Source: Nitrosomonas eutropha (GTDB lineage: Bacteria > Pseudomonadota > Gammaproteobacteria > Burkholderiales > Nitrosomonadaceae). Taken from it: a stretch of DNA of 46,743 bases. Numbering within the stretch: the stretch's first letter is position 1; each line of letters starts with the position of its first letter. The translations under genes and the position numbers were made by a program. Location of the stretch: positions 1 to 46,743 of the forward strand of contig NZ_QICQ01000023.1 of the NCBI RefSeq assembly GCF_003201195.1, written 5' to 3'. Under the pieces are notes generated by a model, which was given only the letters and a program-made list of their open reading frames with translations, did no database searches and was not told where the DNA came from. Positions 19,909 through 27,877 of this stretch are shown here, one piece after another.

Positions 19909-20493
19909 ATGTCCAAACTTATCATTGCAGACAATCTGGAAACACTTACCGCACATGGCAACAGTCGGCGGCGACTGTTGCAAGCCAGTTTAGGCGCATG
20001 TGCACTATTTGCCATGCCGGCAGCCAATGCTGCCAATTCCCCCCGTATTTATGAAAAACGCCTGTCCTTGTTAAATCTGCATACCGGAGAAAGAATCAGG
20101 ACAGCTTACTGGGAGCAGGGAAAATATATTCCGGAAGCATTGCAGGCGATAGCTAAAGTATTGCGCGACCATCGTTCCGGTGAACGTCACCCGATTGATC
20201 CAGGATTGCTTGATCTGATCCAGCATCTGCACCATAAAACAGGCAGCTCAAAAGAATTTCAGGTAATTTCTGGGTATCGATCGCCGGCTACCAATGCTAC
20301 CCTCGCAGCGAAAAGCCACGGTGTAGCTAAAAAAAGCCTGCATATGCAAGGTAAGGCAATAGATATTCGTTTGCCCGGTGTTCCACTTAATGCGTTGCGA
20401 CGTGCGGCCATGTCGATGCGTGTTGGAGGCGTTGGCTACTACCCGGAATCAAATTTTATCCATGTTGATACCGGTAACGTTCGCTATTGGTAA
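19909..20493 (+). CDS. MepK-like murein endopeptidase (YcbK family, DUF882)
   Basis: The product is 194 residues. ATG 19909 is preceded by GGAGG (19898-19902). The N-terminus has a twin-arginine signal (NSRRRLLQASLGACALFAMP ending in ANA), as in E. coli YcbK/MepK. The mature part is a zinc peptidase of the M15A type: SGYRSPATN, HMQGKAIDIRLPG and the closing HVDTGNVRYW contain the zinc and catalytic residues. MepK cleaves peptidoglycan crosslinks, preferentially the 3-3 type made by L,D-transpeptidases, which fits its pairing with the gene just upstream. Confidence 0.9.
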   Translation: MSKLIIADNLETLTAHGNSRRRLLQASLGACALFAMPAANAANSPRIYEKRLSLLNLHTGERIRTAYWEQGKYIPEALQAIAKVLRDHRSGERHPIDPGLLDLIQHLHHKTGSSKEFQVISGYRSPATNATLAAKSHGVAKKSLHMQGKAIDIRLPGVPLNALRRAAMSMRVGGVGYYPESNFIHVDTGNVRYW

Positions 20494-20577
20494 CTAGAAA
20501 ACTTCTGATTGATCAAAAACTCCTGTAGGTACATTCTTCCCGGCCAGTTTCCTGACCAGGTGTTCACATAAACCTGC

Positions 20578-21441
20578 TTACAATACATTAATCGGTATTT
20601 TCAAATACACAGTGCCATTATCTTCAGCGGGTGGCATCTGGCCGGCACGCACATTGACCTGAACGGATGGCAGAATCAGTACCGGCACATCTAATGTGGC
20701 ATCACGTGTGGTACGTATCGCGACAAATTCGTCTTCACTGATACCGTCGTGTACATGAATATTGTTGGCACACTGGTCAGCGACTGTGCTTTCCCACTGT
20801 ACCGGGCGGTCACCGGGTGGATAGTCATGGCACATGAACAATCTTGTTTCCGGTGGATAATTATTCAGCAACCTGCGGATAGATCGATAAAGCTGCCGGG
20901 CATCGCCTCCGGGGAAATCGGCACGTGCCGTCCCTATATCTGGCATAAACATCGTATCACTGATAAAAATTGCATCGTCGAACTGATAAGCAAGGTCAGC
21001 CGGTGTGTGGCCAGGTACGAAAATCACCTTACCCTTGAGTTCGCCCACCTCAAAGCTGTCACCGTCATCAAACAGATGATCAAATTGCGAGCCATCCGGC
21101 TGAAAATCTGCCCCCATGTTGAACAGCTTTTTAAATACCTGCTGCACGTCGGGAATCCGGCTGCCTATGGCTGTTTTCCCCCCTAGTTCCTGCTTGAGGT
21201 AGTGCGCTGAAGAAAGATGATCAGCGTGCGCATGGGTTTCAAGTATCCAATCCGTCGTCAACTTCTTTGAGTGCACAAATTTGATCAGTACATCAGCGGA
21301 GTGGTGTTTTGTTCTCCCGGATTTGGGATCGTAATCAAGCACCGGGTCGATAATGGCGCAACGCCCTCCCGACCTGTCAAACACAACATAGCTGACTGTC
21401 CCGGTAACAGGATCAAAGAAAGCTTGGATATTGGGTTGCAT
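20578..21441 (-). CDS. Persulfide dioxygenase-type metallo-beta-lactamase-fold protein (Blh/ETHE1-like)
   Basis: The product is about 287 residues. Three ATG codons follow AAGGAG, and the third (21441) has the best spacing. It is a metallo-hydrolase-fold non-heme iron enzyme expected to oxidise glutathione persulfide to sulfite. Motifs are ETHAHADHLSSAHYL, the GHTPADLAY histidine, ISDTMFMPDIGTARADFPGG and the CHDYPP histidine. The C-terminal region extends beyond ETHE1, as in bacterial Blh. It is divergent from the YeeE-BigR-SQR genes with only 108 bp between them, the layout expected for a sulfide-detoxification locus under one repressor. Confidence 0.9.
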   Translation of the reverse strand: MQPNIQAFFDPVTGTVSYVVFDRSGGRCAIIDPVLDYDPKSGRTKHHSADVLIKFVHSKKLTTDWILETHAHADHLSSAHYLKQELGGKTAIGSRIPDVQQVFKKLFNMGADFQPDGSQFDHLFDDGDSFEVGELKGKVIFVPGHTPADLAYQFDDAIFISDTMFMPDIGTARADFPGGDARQLYRSIRRLLNNYPPETRLFMCHDYPPGDRPVQWESTVADQCANNIHVHDGISEDEFVAIRTTRDATLDVPVLILPSVQVNVRAGQMPPAEDNGTVYLKIPINVL

Positions 21442-21549
21442 CATCATCTCCTTGGGTTGTTTGTATTCAAATATTTTTAATATATAAAACATTAAATCAT
21501 AAAAATATATAATGTGTTAGGATAATTTATCTGTCAAGGAGGAAAACTT
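21442..21549. promoter_or_regulatory. AT-rich divergent promoter/operator of the persulfide genes
   Basis: The 108-bp gap serves both the dioxygenase (minus) and the transporter operon (plus). It contains TTTTAATATATAAAA (21475-21489), with 5-base arms, and an interrupted CATT/AATG pair around an A+T stretch (21490-21514). A TATAAT for the rightward promoter is at 21508-21513. ArsR-type BigR repressors bind AT-rich inverted repeats over the -10 region, so this is the natural operator candidate. The exact site is not determined. Confidence 0.5.
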
Positions 21550-21978
21550 ATGATTGACTGGCAATCATTTACCCCGGTTAGCGCATTCACAGGCGGCATG
21601 ATTATTGGCCTGGCAACTGCGCTGCTGCTGCTCGTTGCAGGCCGGATTGCGGGCATATCCGGTATCGTTGGCGGGTTGATCGAATTACGTAAAGGAGATC
21701 TTGCCTGGCGAGCGGCGTTTGTTATTGGATTATTGCTCGCTCCGTGGTTGTGGCGTTGGCTGGGCGAACTGCCTCCAGTTCATGTCGAAACCAGTTATGC
21801 AATGCTGGCGTTGGCCGGGTTGGCGGTCGGAGTTGGGACTCGTTATGGCTCTGGTTGTACCAGCGGTCATGGCGTTTGTGGTCTATCGCGTCTTTCACCA
21901 CGTTCAGTGGTGGCAACAATTTCGTTTATGGCCATGGGAATGTGCGTGGTTTACATTATTCGCCATAGCTTGAGCTAG
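21550..21978 (+). CDS. YeeE/YedE half-transporter, first copy
   Basis: This 142-residue inner-membrane protein has four or so hydrophobic segments and the family signatures GRIAGISGIVGGL and GSGCTSGHGVCGLSRLSPRS. The second contains the conserved cysteines of the sulfur-transport domain. The family imports thiosulfate or moves sulfur species; half-length pairs like this one (PmpA/PmpB type) occur with BigR and sulfide-oxidising genes. AAGGAGG precedes ATG 21550. It is the first gene of the rightward operon. Confidence 0.9.
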   Translation: MIDWQSFTPVSAFTGGMIIGLATALLLLVAGRIAGISGIVGGLIELRKGDLAWRAAFVIGLLLAPWLWRWLGELPPVHVETSYAMLALAGLAVGVGTRYGSGCTSGHGVCGLSRLSPRSVVATISFMAMGMCVVYIIRHSLS

Positions 21979-22007
21979 CGTTGCATTCAATTTTGAGAGG
22001 AAAATAT

Positions 22008-22475
22008 ATGCTTATCTTAATTGCTGCATTGCTTTCCGGTCTGATTTTTGGTCTGGGGTTGATCCTGTCTGGCATGACAGATCCTGCAAAGGTATTAGCG
22101 TTTCTGGATGTTGCCGGATCCTGGGATCCTTCACTGGCTCTTGTCATGCTGGGCGCGATCAGCATCGGATTTCTTGCTTTCAGGGCAGCAAAACAACGTG
22201 GCCAAACGCTATTGTCTGCACCGCTTCATTTGCCTGTTTCCCATACGATTGACCGCCGTCTAATCCTGGGCAGTCTGTTGTTTGGTGCAGGATGGGGACT
22301 GGCAGGTCTTTGTCCGGGGCCAAGTCTGGTTCTGGCTGCATCGGGTCATTCCGGAGCCATCATATTTATGATGGCTATGTTGCTGGGTATGATCATTTTT
22401 GATCGACTGGAAAAATACCGTCAGGCTGTTTCAAAACCAAATGATCGACAACAAAAAAATATTGGCAGAGAATGA
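22008..22475 (+). CDS. YeeE/YedE half-transporter, second copy
   Basis: The product is 155 residues from ATG 22008, after GAGAGG (21995-22000). Its N-terminus (LIAALLSGLIFGLGLILSGM) leads into the family motif SGMTDPAKVLAFLDVAGSWD. The second half carries the cysteine-containing GAGWGLAGLCPGPSL motif. Together with the preceding gene it makes the equivalent of one full YeeE transporter. Its stop overlaps the start of the regulator gene (ATGA at 22472-22475), showing tight operon coupling. Confidence 0.9.
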   Translation: MLILIAALLSGLIFGLGLILSGMTDPAKVLAFLDVAGSWDPSLALVMLGAISIGFLAFRAAKQRGQTLLSAPLHLPVSHTIDRRLILGSLLFGAGWGLAGLCPGPSLVLAASGHSGAIIFMMAMLLGMIIFDRLEKYRQAVSKPNDRQQKNIGRE

Positions 22476-22897
22476 TAGATTCATACCTGCAACAGGCTCT
22501 GTCGGCCATGGTGGAAAAAAAGGCTGCTGCAATCAAAGCCTGTTCCATGCTGAAAATTCTAGCTAATGAAGACCGGCTGATGATCCTGTGTCAGTTGATA
22601 CAGGGAAAGAAGAATGTCGGCGAACTGGAGCAATTATTGGGTATCCGGCAACCTACCTTGTCGCAGCAACTTACTGTGCTGCGAGAGGAAAGGCTTGTCT
22701 CCACGGAACGCCAGGGAAAATATATTTATTACAGTCTTGCCAGCCGGGAAGCAGTGCAAATCATTAGCACACTGTTTGATTTATACTGCGGAAATGAAAA
22801 TTACCCAATTTCAGATGACACAAATGGTTGCGACGAATCATGTCGTTCCACCAGCAATGTTCACGCTGACAAACGGCATCCGCAAGAGCAGGATTAA
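22472..22897 (+). CDS. bigR: ArsR-family persulfide-sensing repressor, BigR/SqrR type
   Basis: This 141-residue winged-helix dimer carries a helix-turn-helix NVGELEQLLGIRQPTLSQQL and wing RLVSTERQGKYIYYSL. Cys40 (LMILCQL) and Cys106 (DLYCGNE) occupy the positions of the two sensing cysteines of BigR and SqrR. In that family they form a disulfide or tetrasulfide with persulfides and release DNA. The C-terminal tail has extra cysteines (NGCDESC), unusual for the family. The ATG overlaps the previous stop. It is expected to repress the divergent promoter at 21442-21549. Confidence 0.88.
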   Translation: MIDSYLQQALSAMVEKKAAAIKACSMLKILANEDRLMILCQLIQGKKNVGELEQLLGIRQPTLSQQLTVLREERLVSTERQGKYIYYSLASREAVQIISTLFDLYCGNENYPISDDTNGCDESCRSTSNVHADKRHPQEQD

Positions 22898-23007
22898 GCT
22901 CTTGGAATTCAACTCTGGAGCAGTCTCTGGAGCAGTTACACTACATACCGATACGAAGCCGCTATCAAATCGACAGTAATAAAAAACAAAAGTAAGGAGA
23001 AATCATT

Positions 23008-24690
23008 ATGAGTGTCACCCCTGAAACAAAATGGAAAGAACTGGATAAAAAAATAGCAGTCACTGGCCAGATTAGCGTGGATGATATCGCTGGCATTGCG
23101 GCTGCGGGCTACAAGTCGATTATTTGTAATCGCCCCGATGGAGAAGGCGGAGAAAGTCAGCCAGCTCGCACTGCACTGGAGAACGCAGCGAAGGCGGCTG
23201 GGTTGCAGTTTGCTTATATGCCGGTTGAAGTTGGCCAGGTTTCAGATGAAAAATGTTCTGCTTTTCACCAACTGATGCAAACACTGCCTGGCCCGGTACT
23301 GGCTTTTTGCGGCTCGGGTAATCGTGCCCAGGCATTGTACACTCGCAATACCGGCGCTTCTACAGCATCTGCCAGTACTGGCACACAAGAAAAAGTGGAG
23401 GATGTAGCCGAAACTTATTGTGAACCGGCAGATAAACGTCAGACCGAAACAGTCGCAGCTTGCAACTGGGATGATGTTTTTGACATTGTGGTGGTAGGCG
23501 GCGGATCAGCTGGTCTAGGAGTAACTGCAAGCCTGCTGCGTCGGCGTTCATCTCTACGTATTGCCGTTATTGAACCAAGCGAGAAACATTATTATCAACC
23601 TGCCTGGACGTTGGTCGGTGGCGGCGCGTATGCTATTGATCAGACCGCTCGCAATACAGCTGATGTCATGCCGCATGGCGCAGAGTGGATCAAGGTAGCA
23701 GCATCCAAATTTGCGCCTGAAAAAAATCTGGTTCATCTGGCAGATGGTCGTTCCGTCGGCTACCGTCAATTGATCGTATGTCCAGGTATTCGTCTGGCCT
23801 GGGAAAAAATAGAAGGTGCCCAGGAAACACTTGGCAAAAACGGCGTCACCTCTAACTACCTGTTCGATCTCGCACCATATACCTGGTCACTGGTACAACA
23901 GCTTAAAGGTGGTAAGGCGCTGTTTACACAACCGCCAATGCCGATCAAATGTGCTGGAGCTCCACAGAAAGCGATGTATTTATCTTGTGATTATTGGCAG
24001 CGCCATGGCGTTCTGGACAAAATCGATGTCGAATTTGATCTGGCAGGAGCAGTTTTGTTTGGGGTTCCCGAGTTTGTGCCGCCTTTGATGGAGTATGTTC
24101 ATAAATATCATGCCGGGCTGGTGTTCAATTCCAATCTGGTCAAGGTCAATGGCCCGGAAAAAATTGCTACCTTTGAAATCAAGAATGAGGCAGGCGAAGT
24201 TACCCGTGTCGATAAGCCGTTCGATATGCTGCACATCACGCCACCCCAGGTCGCGCCGGATTTCTTGAGCAACAGTCCACTGGCAAATGCTGCCGGATTC
24301 TGTGAGGTTGATCCCAAAACACTGCGAAGCACTTGCTTCTCCAATGTTTTCTCACTGGGTGATGCCTGTTCTGCTCCTAACTCTAAAACAGCAGCCGCGG
24401 TTAGAAAACAGGTGGTCATCGTTGCTGAAAATCTGCTGGCAGCAAAAGAAGGACGTGAACTTCGCGCGGTTTACGATGGTTACGGCGCTTGCCCGTTGAC
24501 CGTCGAAAATGGCAAAGTGGTTCTGGCAGAATTTGGTTATGGCGGAAAATTGCTGCCAACTTTTCCGCTTAACCCGGTTATTGCCAGAAAGTTATACTGG
24601 TGGATGAAAGTTAATCTTTTCCCATGGGTATACTGGGATTGTCTGCTGAAAGGACGTGAGTGGCTGGCTGGATCCACTGAATCCAAATAG
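23008..24690 (+). CDS. Fusion of DUF442 sulfur-transfer domain with sulfide:quinone oxidoreductase
   Basis: The product is 560 residues. Residues about 15-120 match the DUF442 (TIGR01244) phosphatase/rhodanese-like domain, with active-site loop FCGSGNRAQ. A linker rich in Ala, Thr and Glu follows. From about residue 155 comes a FAD-dependent sulfide:quinone oxidoreductase with the Rossmann signature DIVVVGGGSAGLGVTASLL, the redox-cysteine region PIKCAGAPQKAMYLSC and the FSLGDACSAPNSKTAAAVRK flavin/quinone motif. It should oxidise sulfide at the membrane, pass electrons to quinone, and hand sulfane sulfur to an acceptor. AAGGAG precedes ATG 23008. The fusion suggests sulfur transfer to glutathione or a related thiol before the persulfide dioxygenase acts. 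Confidence 0.92.
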   Translation: MSVTPETKWKELDKKIAVTGQISVDDIAGIAAAGYKSIICNRPDGEGGESQPARTALENAAKAAGLQFAYMPVEVGQVSDEKCSAFHQLMQTLPGPVLAFCGSGNRAQALYTRNTGASTASASTGTQEKVEDVAETYCEPADKRQTETVAACNWDDVFDIVVVGGGSAGLGVTASLLRRRSSLRIAVIEPSEKHYYQPAWTLVGGGAYAIDQTARNTADVMPHGAEWIKVAASKFAPEKNLVHLADGRSVGYRQLIVCPGIRLAWEKIEGAQETLGKNGVTSNYLFDLAPYTWSLVQQLKGGKALFTQPPMPIKCAGAPQKAMYLSCDYWQRHGVLDKIDVEFDLAGAVLFGVPEFVPPLMEYVHKYHAGLVFNSNLVKVNGPEKIATFEIKNEAGEVTRVDKPFDMLHITPPQVAPDFLSNSPLANAAGFCEVDPKTLRSTCFSNVFSLGDACSAPNSKTAAAVRKQVVIVAENLLAAKEGRELRAVYDGYGACPLTVENGKVVLAEFGYGGKLLPTFPLNPVIARKLYWWMKVNLFPWVYWDCLLKGREWLAGSTESK

Positions 24691-24697
24691 ATTCTGT

Positions 24698-25531
24698 ATG
24701 GAAGTTCACTGGCTGGGTATTTTGCCGGGTATTTTTACGGGGTTTGTACTTGGGCTAACCGGCTCCGGTGGCACCATTATTGCCGTTCCCTTACTGATTT
24801 TTGGCCTGAACGTAACCGTAGCGGAAGCCGCGCCGGTTGCGTTGCTGTCAGTGGGCGTATCAGCAGCAGTCGCCACTTATTCATCCCTCAGACAAAGAAT
24901 TATTCGCTACCGGGCAGCTGGTCTCATTGCGGGTACTGGTATGCTGATTACGCCTGCCGGAGTATGGGTGGCGCAGCAGTTTTCTGATGCATTGCTGACG
25001 GTATTGTTTTCTGCTGTGCTGGCATATGCGGCTTTGTACATGTATCGCAAGAGTAATCTTGCTGCACAGCCGGAAGAAGCTGTTTTTCCACCTTGTCAGC
25101 TCAATCTGGAAAGCGGCCGTTTGATATGGACCATTCCCTGTGCCAAAGGATTGCTGGTTTCAGGTGCTGCAACCGGGTTTCTATCCGGTTTGCTCGGTGT
25201 GGGAGGGGGATTCATCATCATTCCTGCGCTAAGGAAAGTCTCAGATTTATCCATGAAAACCCTGATTGCCACCGCGCTTTCCATTACAGCGCTAATCTCC
25301 TTGACGGGCGTTATTTCGGCAACCTCCATGGGCTTTATGAACTGGCCGCTTGCTTTACCTTTTACCGCAGGTACAGTTGCCGGTACGCTGATCGGCAAAC
25401 ACTATGCTCACAGTTTTGACGAAGCCAAGCTGGAACGTGGTTTCGCTATTCTGACTTGGTGCATTGCGCTCAGTATGCTTATCAAGGGGCTTATGCTTTT
25501 TATTGACCTATTCACCCCGGATATGCCATGA
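24698..25531 (+). CDS. TauE/SafE-type membrane permease (sulfite/sulfur anion exporter)
   Basis: This integral membrane protein of about 277 residues has the two-fold TauE/SafE pattern: GIFTGFVLGLTGSGGTIIAV in the first half and GFLSGLLGVGGGFIIIPAL in the second. Starts are ambiguous. ATG 24698, seven bases past the SQR stop, is preferred; GTG 24656 would overlap it. In this setting the likely cargo is sulfite made by the persulfide dioxygenase. The stop overlaps the next ATG (25528), so the operon continues into hslR. Confidence 0.85.
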   Translation: MEVHWLGILPGIFTGFVLGLTGSGGTIIAVPLLIFGLNVTVAEAAPVALLSVGVSAAVATYSSLRQRIIRYRAAGLIAGTGMLITPAGVWVAQQFSDALLTVLFSAVLAYAALYMYRKSNLAAQPEEAVFPPCQLNLESGRLIWTIPCAKGLLVSGAATGFLSGLLGVGGGFIIIPALRKVSDLSMKTLIATALSITALISLTGVISATSMGFMNWPLALPFTAGTVAGTLIGKHYAHSFDEAKLERGFAILTWCIALSMLIKGLMLFIDLFTPDMP

Positions 25532-25938
25532 CTGAAAAGAGTGCACAGGCCACAGATGAGAAACTCCGCATCGATAAATGGTTGTTTGCTGCCCGTTTTT
25601 ACAAGACGCGCTCGCAAGCCGCTGATGCGGTTGAGCGTGGCCAGGTGCAAATTAACGGCATGCGGGTGAAGCCATCCAGAATCCTGAACGTAGACGATAT
25701 GCTCGATATTCGCATCGGGCCGTATCATCATCGGGTGAAAGTGCTGGCATTGTCCAATCAGCGTCGATCTGCTACGGAAGCTCGCCTACTTTATCAAGAA
25801 ACAGAAGAAAGCCGACAAGCGCGCGAGATGCTGGCAGGAGAGCTCAAATCGCAGCCAACGCCACCGCGTTACGCTGGTAAAGGTCGGCCGACCAAGCGTG
25901 TGCGGCGCGACCTGGAGCGCTTTGTGGACGGGAAATGA
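25528..25938 (+). CDS. hslR: Hsp15 (HslR), S4-domain ribosome-rescue protein
   Basis: The product is 136 residues. The S4 domain spans about 13-75 (KLRIDKWLFAARFYKTRSQA, ERGQVQINGMRVKPSR). A basic C-terminal helix (GKGRPTKRVRRDLERF) is typical of Hsp15, which binds free 50S subunits still carrying peptidyl-tRNA after heat shock. It overlaps the TauE gene before it (ATGA, 25528-25531) and recQ after it (ATGA, 25935-25938). Confidence 0.92.
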   Translation: MTEKSAQATDEKLRIDKWLFAARFYKTRSQAADAVERGQVQINGMRVKPSRILNVDDMLDIRIGPYHHRVKVLALSNQRRSATEARLLYQETEESRQAREMLAGELKSQPTPPRYAGKGRPTKRVRRDLERFVDGK

Positions 25939-27554
25939 CTTCCCTGGCTGTCCGTGCACAAACTCTGCTCAGAGAAATCTTTGGTTACACCGAATTTCGC
26001 GGGCAGCAGGCTGAAATCATTACCCATATCGCAAACGGAAACAGTTGCCTGGTCTTAATGCCGACTGGTGGCGGTAAATCGTTATGCTACCAGCTGCCAG
26101 CATTATTGCGGGATGGCGTGGCCATTGTCATCTCACCACTGATTGCACTGATGGAAAATCAGGTCTCTGTATTGCATGAACGCGGTGTGCGGGCAACATA
26201 TCTTAATTCTACGCAAACTTCCAAAGCTGCAGCAGTAATCGAACAAGACATGCTGGCGGGCAACTACGATCTGGTCTATGTTGCACCGGAAAGATTACTG
26301 ACCAACCGCTTTCACGCGCTGCTGCAGCGTATTCCCATTGCCCTGTTTGCTATTGATGAAGCGCATTGCGTTTCCCAGTGGGGGCACGATTTCCGGCCAG
26401 AATACGGCAGGCTTTCAATGCTGCCGGAGAAATTTCCGGGCGTACCGCGTATCGCCCTGACTGCCAGCGCTGATGCCAGAACCCGCACCGATATTCTGCG
26501 TTGTCTTGAGTTAGGCCAGGCACGTGCTTTCATCAGTAGTTTTGATCGTCCCAATCTTTGCTACCGCATTACCGCCCGATCCAACAGCCGGCGACAGCTG
26601 TTAAACTTTATCCGCAATCAGCATCCCGGCGAGGCAGGTATCGTTTATTGCCAATCCCGCAAAAAAACTGAAGAAACAGCCGCCTGGCTGAATGCTAATC
26701 ACATTCCGGCGCTTGCCTACCATGCCGGTATGGAAACACCTGTACGCACACAACACCAGAAAAAATTTCTGCGGGAGAACGGCATTGTCATGATCGCTAC
26801 CTCGGCATTCGGGCTGGGGATTGATAAACCGGATATCCGTTTTGTTGCGCACCTGGATTTGCCCAGAAGTATTGAAAGCTATTATCAGGAAACCGGCCGG
26901 GCCGGGCGGGATGGCCTGCCGGCTGATGCATGGATGGTGTATGGGCCAAGCGATATTATCCGGTTGCGTTATCAGGCTGAATCCAACGCAGGACAAATAT
27001 CCATTCCAGTCCAGCAAGCCGCTACTGCCCGGCTGGATGCGTTGCTGGCGCTGTGTGAAACAACCGCCTGTCGCAGAACACGATTGCTTGACTATTTTGG
27101 CGAACCATCTGATTCAAGCAGTGAACTGGCATGTGGCAATTGTGATGCCTGCCTGACCACCACTCCCGTTCAGGATGTCACGCTTGCTGCCCAGAAAGCA
27201 CTGTCCTGCGTTTACCGGACAGGTCAGAATTTTGGCATGGAATATCTGATTGATGTCCTGACCGGAAAACAGACCAACCGGATCAGGCAATGGGGACATG
27301 ATCGCGTCAGCACCTTCGGCATTGGTCATGAACTCAGCATCGAAGGCTGGCGCATCGTATTCAGACACCTGCTGGCACTGGGTTATTTCACTGCTGGCGG
27401 GGAACGGTTTACCCTGCAGCTCGCACCGGCGGCCAGAGGTATTTTGCGTGGAGAAACCCGCATAAAGCTGCGTTTGTCACCTTATCATCATTCTGCTTCA
27501 CACCAGCAAGCTCCCATTGGTTTATCTGCGCCTGATGTATGTGAAATCCGGTAA
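25935..27554 (+). CDS. recQ: ATP-dependent DNA helicase RecQ, without HRDC domain
   Basis: This 539-residue 3'-5' helicase functions in recombination repair. Helicase motifs are FRGQQAEII (motif 0), MPTGGGKSLCYQLP (I), AIDEAHCVSQWGHDFRPEY (II and aromatic-rich loop), ALTASAD (III), SAFGLGIDKPDIRFVAH (V) and QETGRAGRDGLPA (VI). A four-cysteine zinc site follows (CRRTRLLDYFG with upstream Cys, and CGNCDACL), then an RQC winged helix. The frame ends at about the point where an HRDC domain would begin. E. coli RecQ has about 609 residues, so this one is about 70 shorter. No HRDC-like sequence is seen in other frames up to 27877. Activity should be kept; substrate preference may differ. Confidence 0.93.
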   Translation: MTSLAVRAQTLLREIFGYTEFRGQQAEIITHIANGNSCLVLMPTGGGKSLCYQLPALLRDGVAIVISPLIALMENQVSVLHERGVRATYLNSTQTSKAAAVIEQDMLAGNYDLVYVAPERLLTNRFHALLQRIPIALFAIDEAHCVSQWGHDFRPEYGRLSMLPEKFPGVPRIALTASADARTRTDILRCLELGQARAFISSFDRPNLCYRITARSNSRRQLLNFIRNQHPGEAGIVYCQSRKKTEETAAWLNANHIPALAYHAGMETPVRTQHQKKFLRENGIVMIATSAFGLGIDKPDIRFVAHLDLPRSIESYYQETGRAGRDGLPADAWMVYGPSDIIRLRYQAESNAGQISIPVQQAATARLDALLALCETTACRRTRLLDYFGEPSDSSSELACGNCDACLTTTPVQDVTLAAQKALSCVYRTGQNFGMEYLIDVLTGKQTNRIRQWGHDRVSTFGIGHELSIEGWRIVFRHLLALGYFTAGGERFTLQLAPAARGILRGETRIKLRLSPYHHSASHQQAPIGLSAPDVCEIR

Positions 27555-27877
27555 ATACTTCTTCTTGGGTCCGTTGGACTGTGACGATCCAGCTTTTCCC
27601 CCGATTTATACACAGTAAAAAACAGATTTTTTTATGAATAGAGCCAGAGTGTTGCAATAACACAACATAATTTAGTGAAAAAAGTATAAAAATCGGGTTT
27701 GGTGTTGCACAACAGATTCTGCTTGGGCACAATCCGTTCAACCCTTCTGTTCGGAAAAGTATGCGATATGCAACACCTCTGATCAGGCAGGAACGGAAGT
27801 AGTAAAGAATGTAGATGTATAGAGAATCAAGGTCCATCTTTATTGATCCAGATATTTTTCTTTAAGGAGAGTTTCAA
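27555..27877 (+). promoter_or_regulatory. Porin leader with three GTGTTGCA motifs
   Basis: These 323 bases lie between recQ and the porin. The octamer GTGTTGCA occurs at 27649-27656 and 27702-27709, and in reverse (TGCAACAC) at 27769-27776. The first is part of GTGTTGCAATAACAC and the second of the near-palindrome TGTTGCACAACA. A possible promoter is TTGCAC (27705-27710), 17 bases, CACAAT (27728-27733), which would place the middle motif on the -35. A strong AAGGAGAG precedes the porin start. The motif may be an operator of a porin regulator. Confidence 0.45.
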
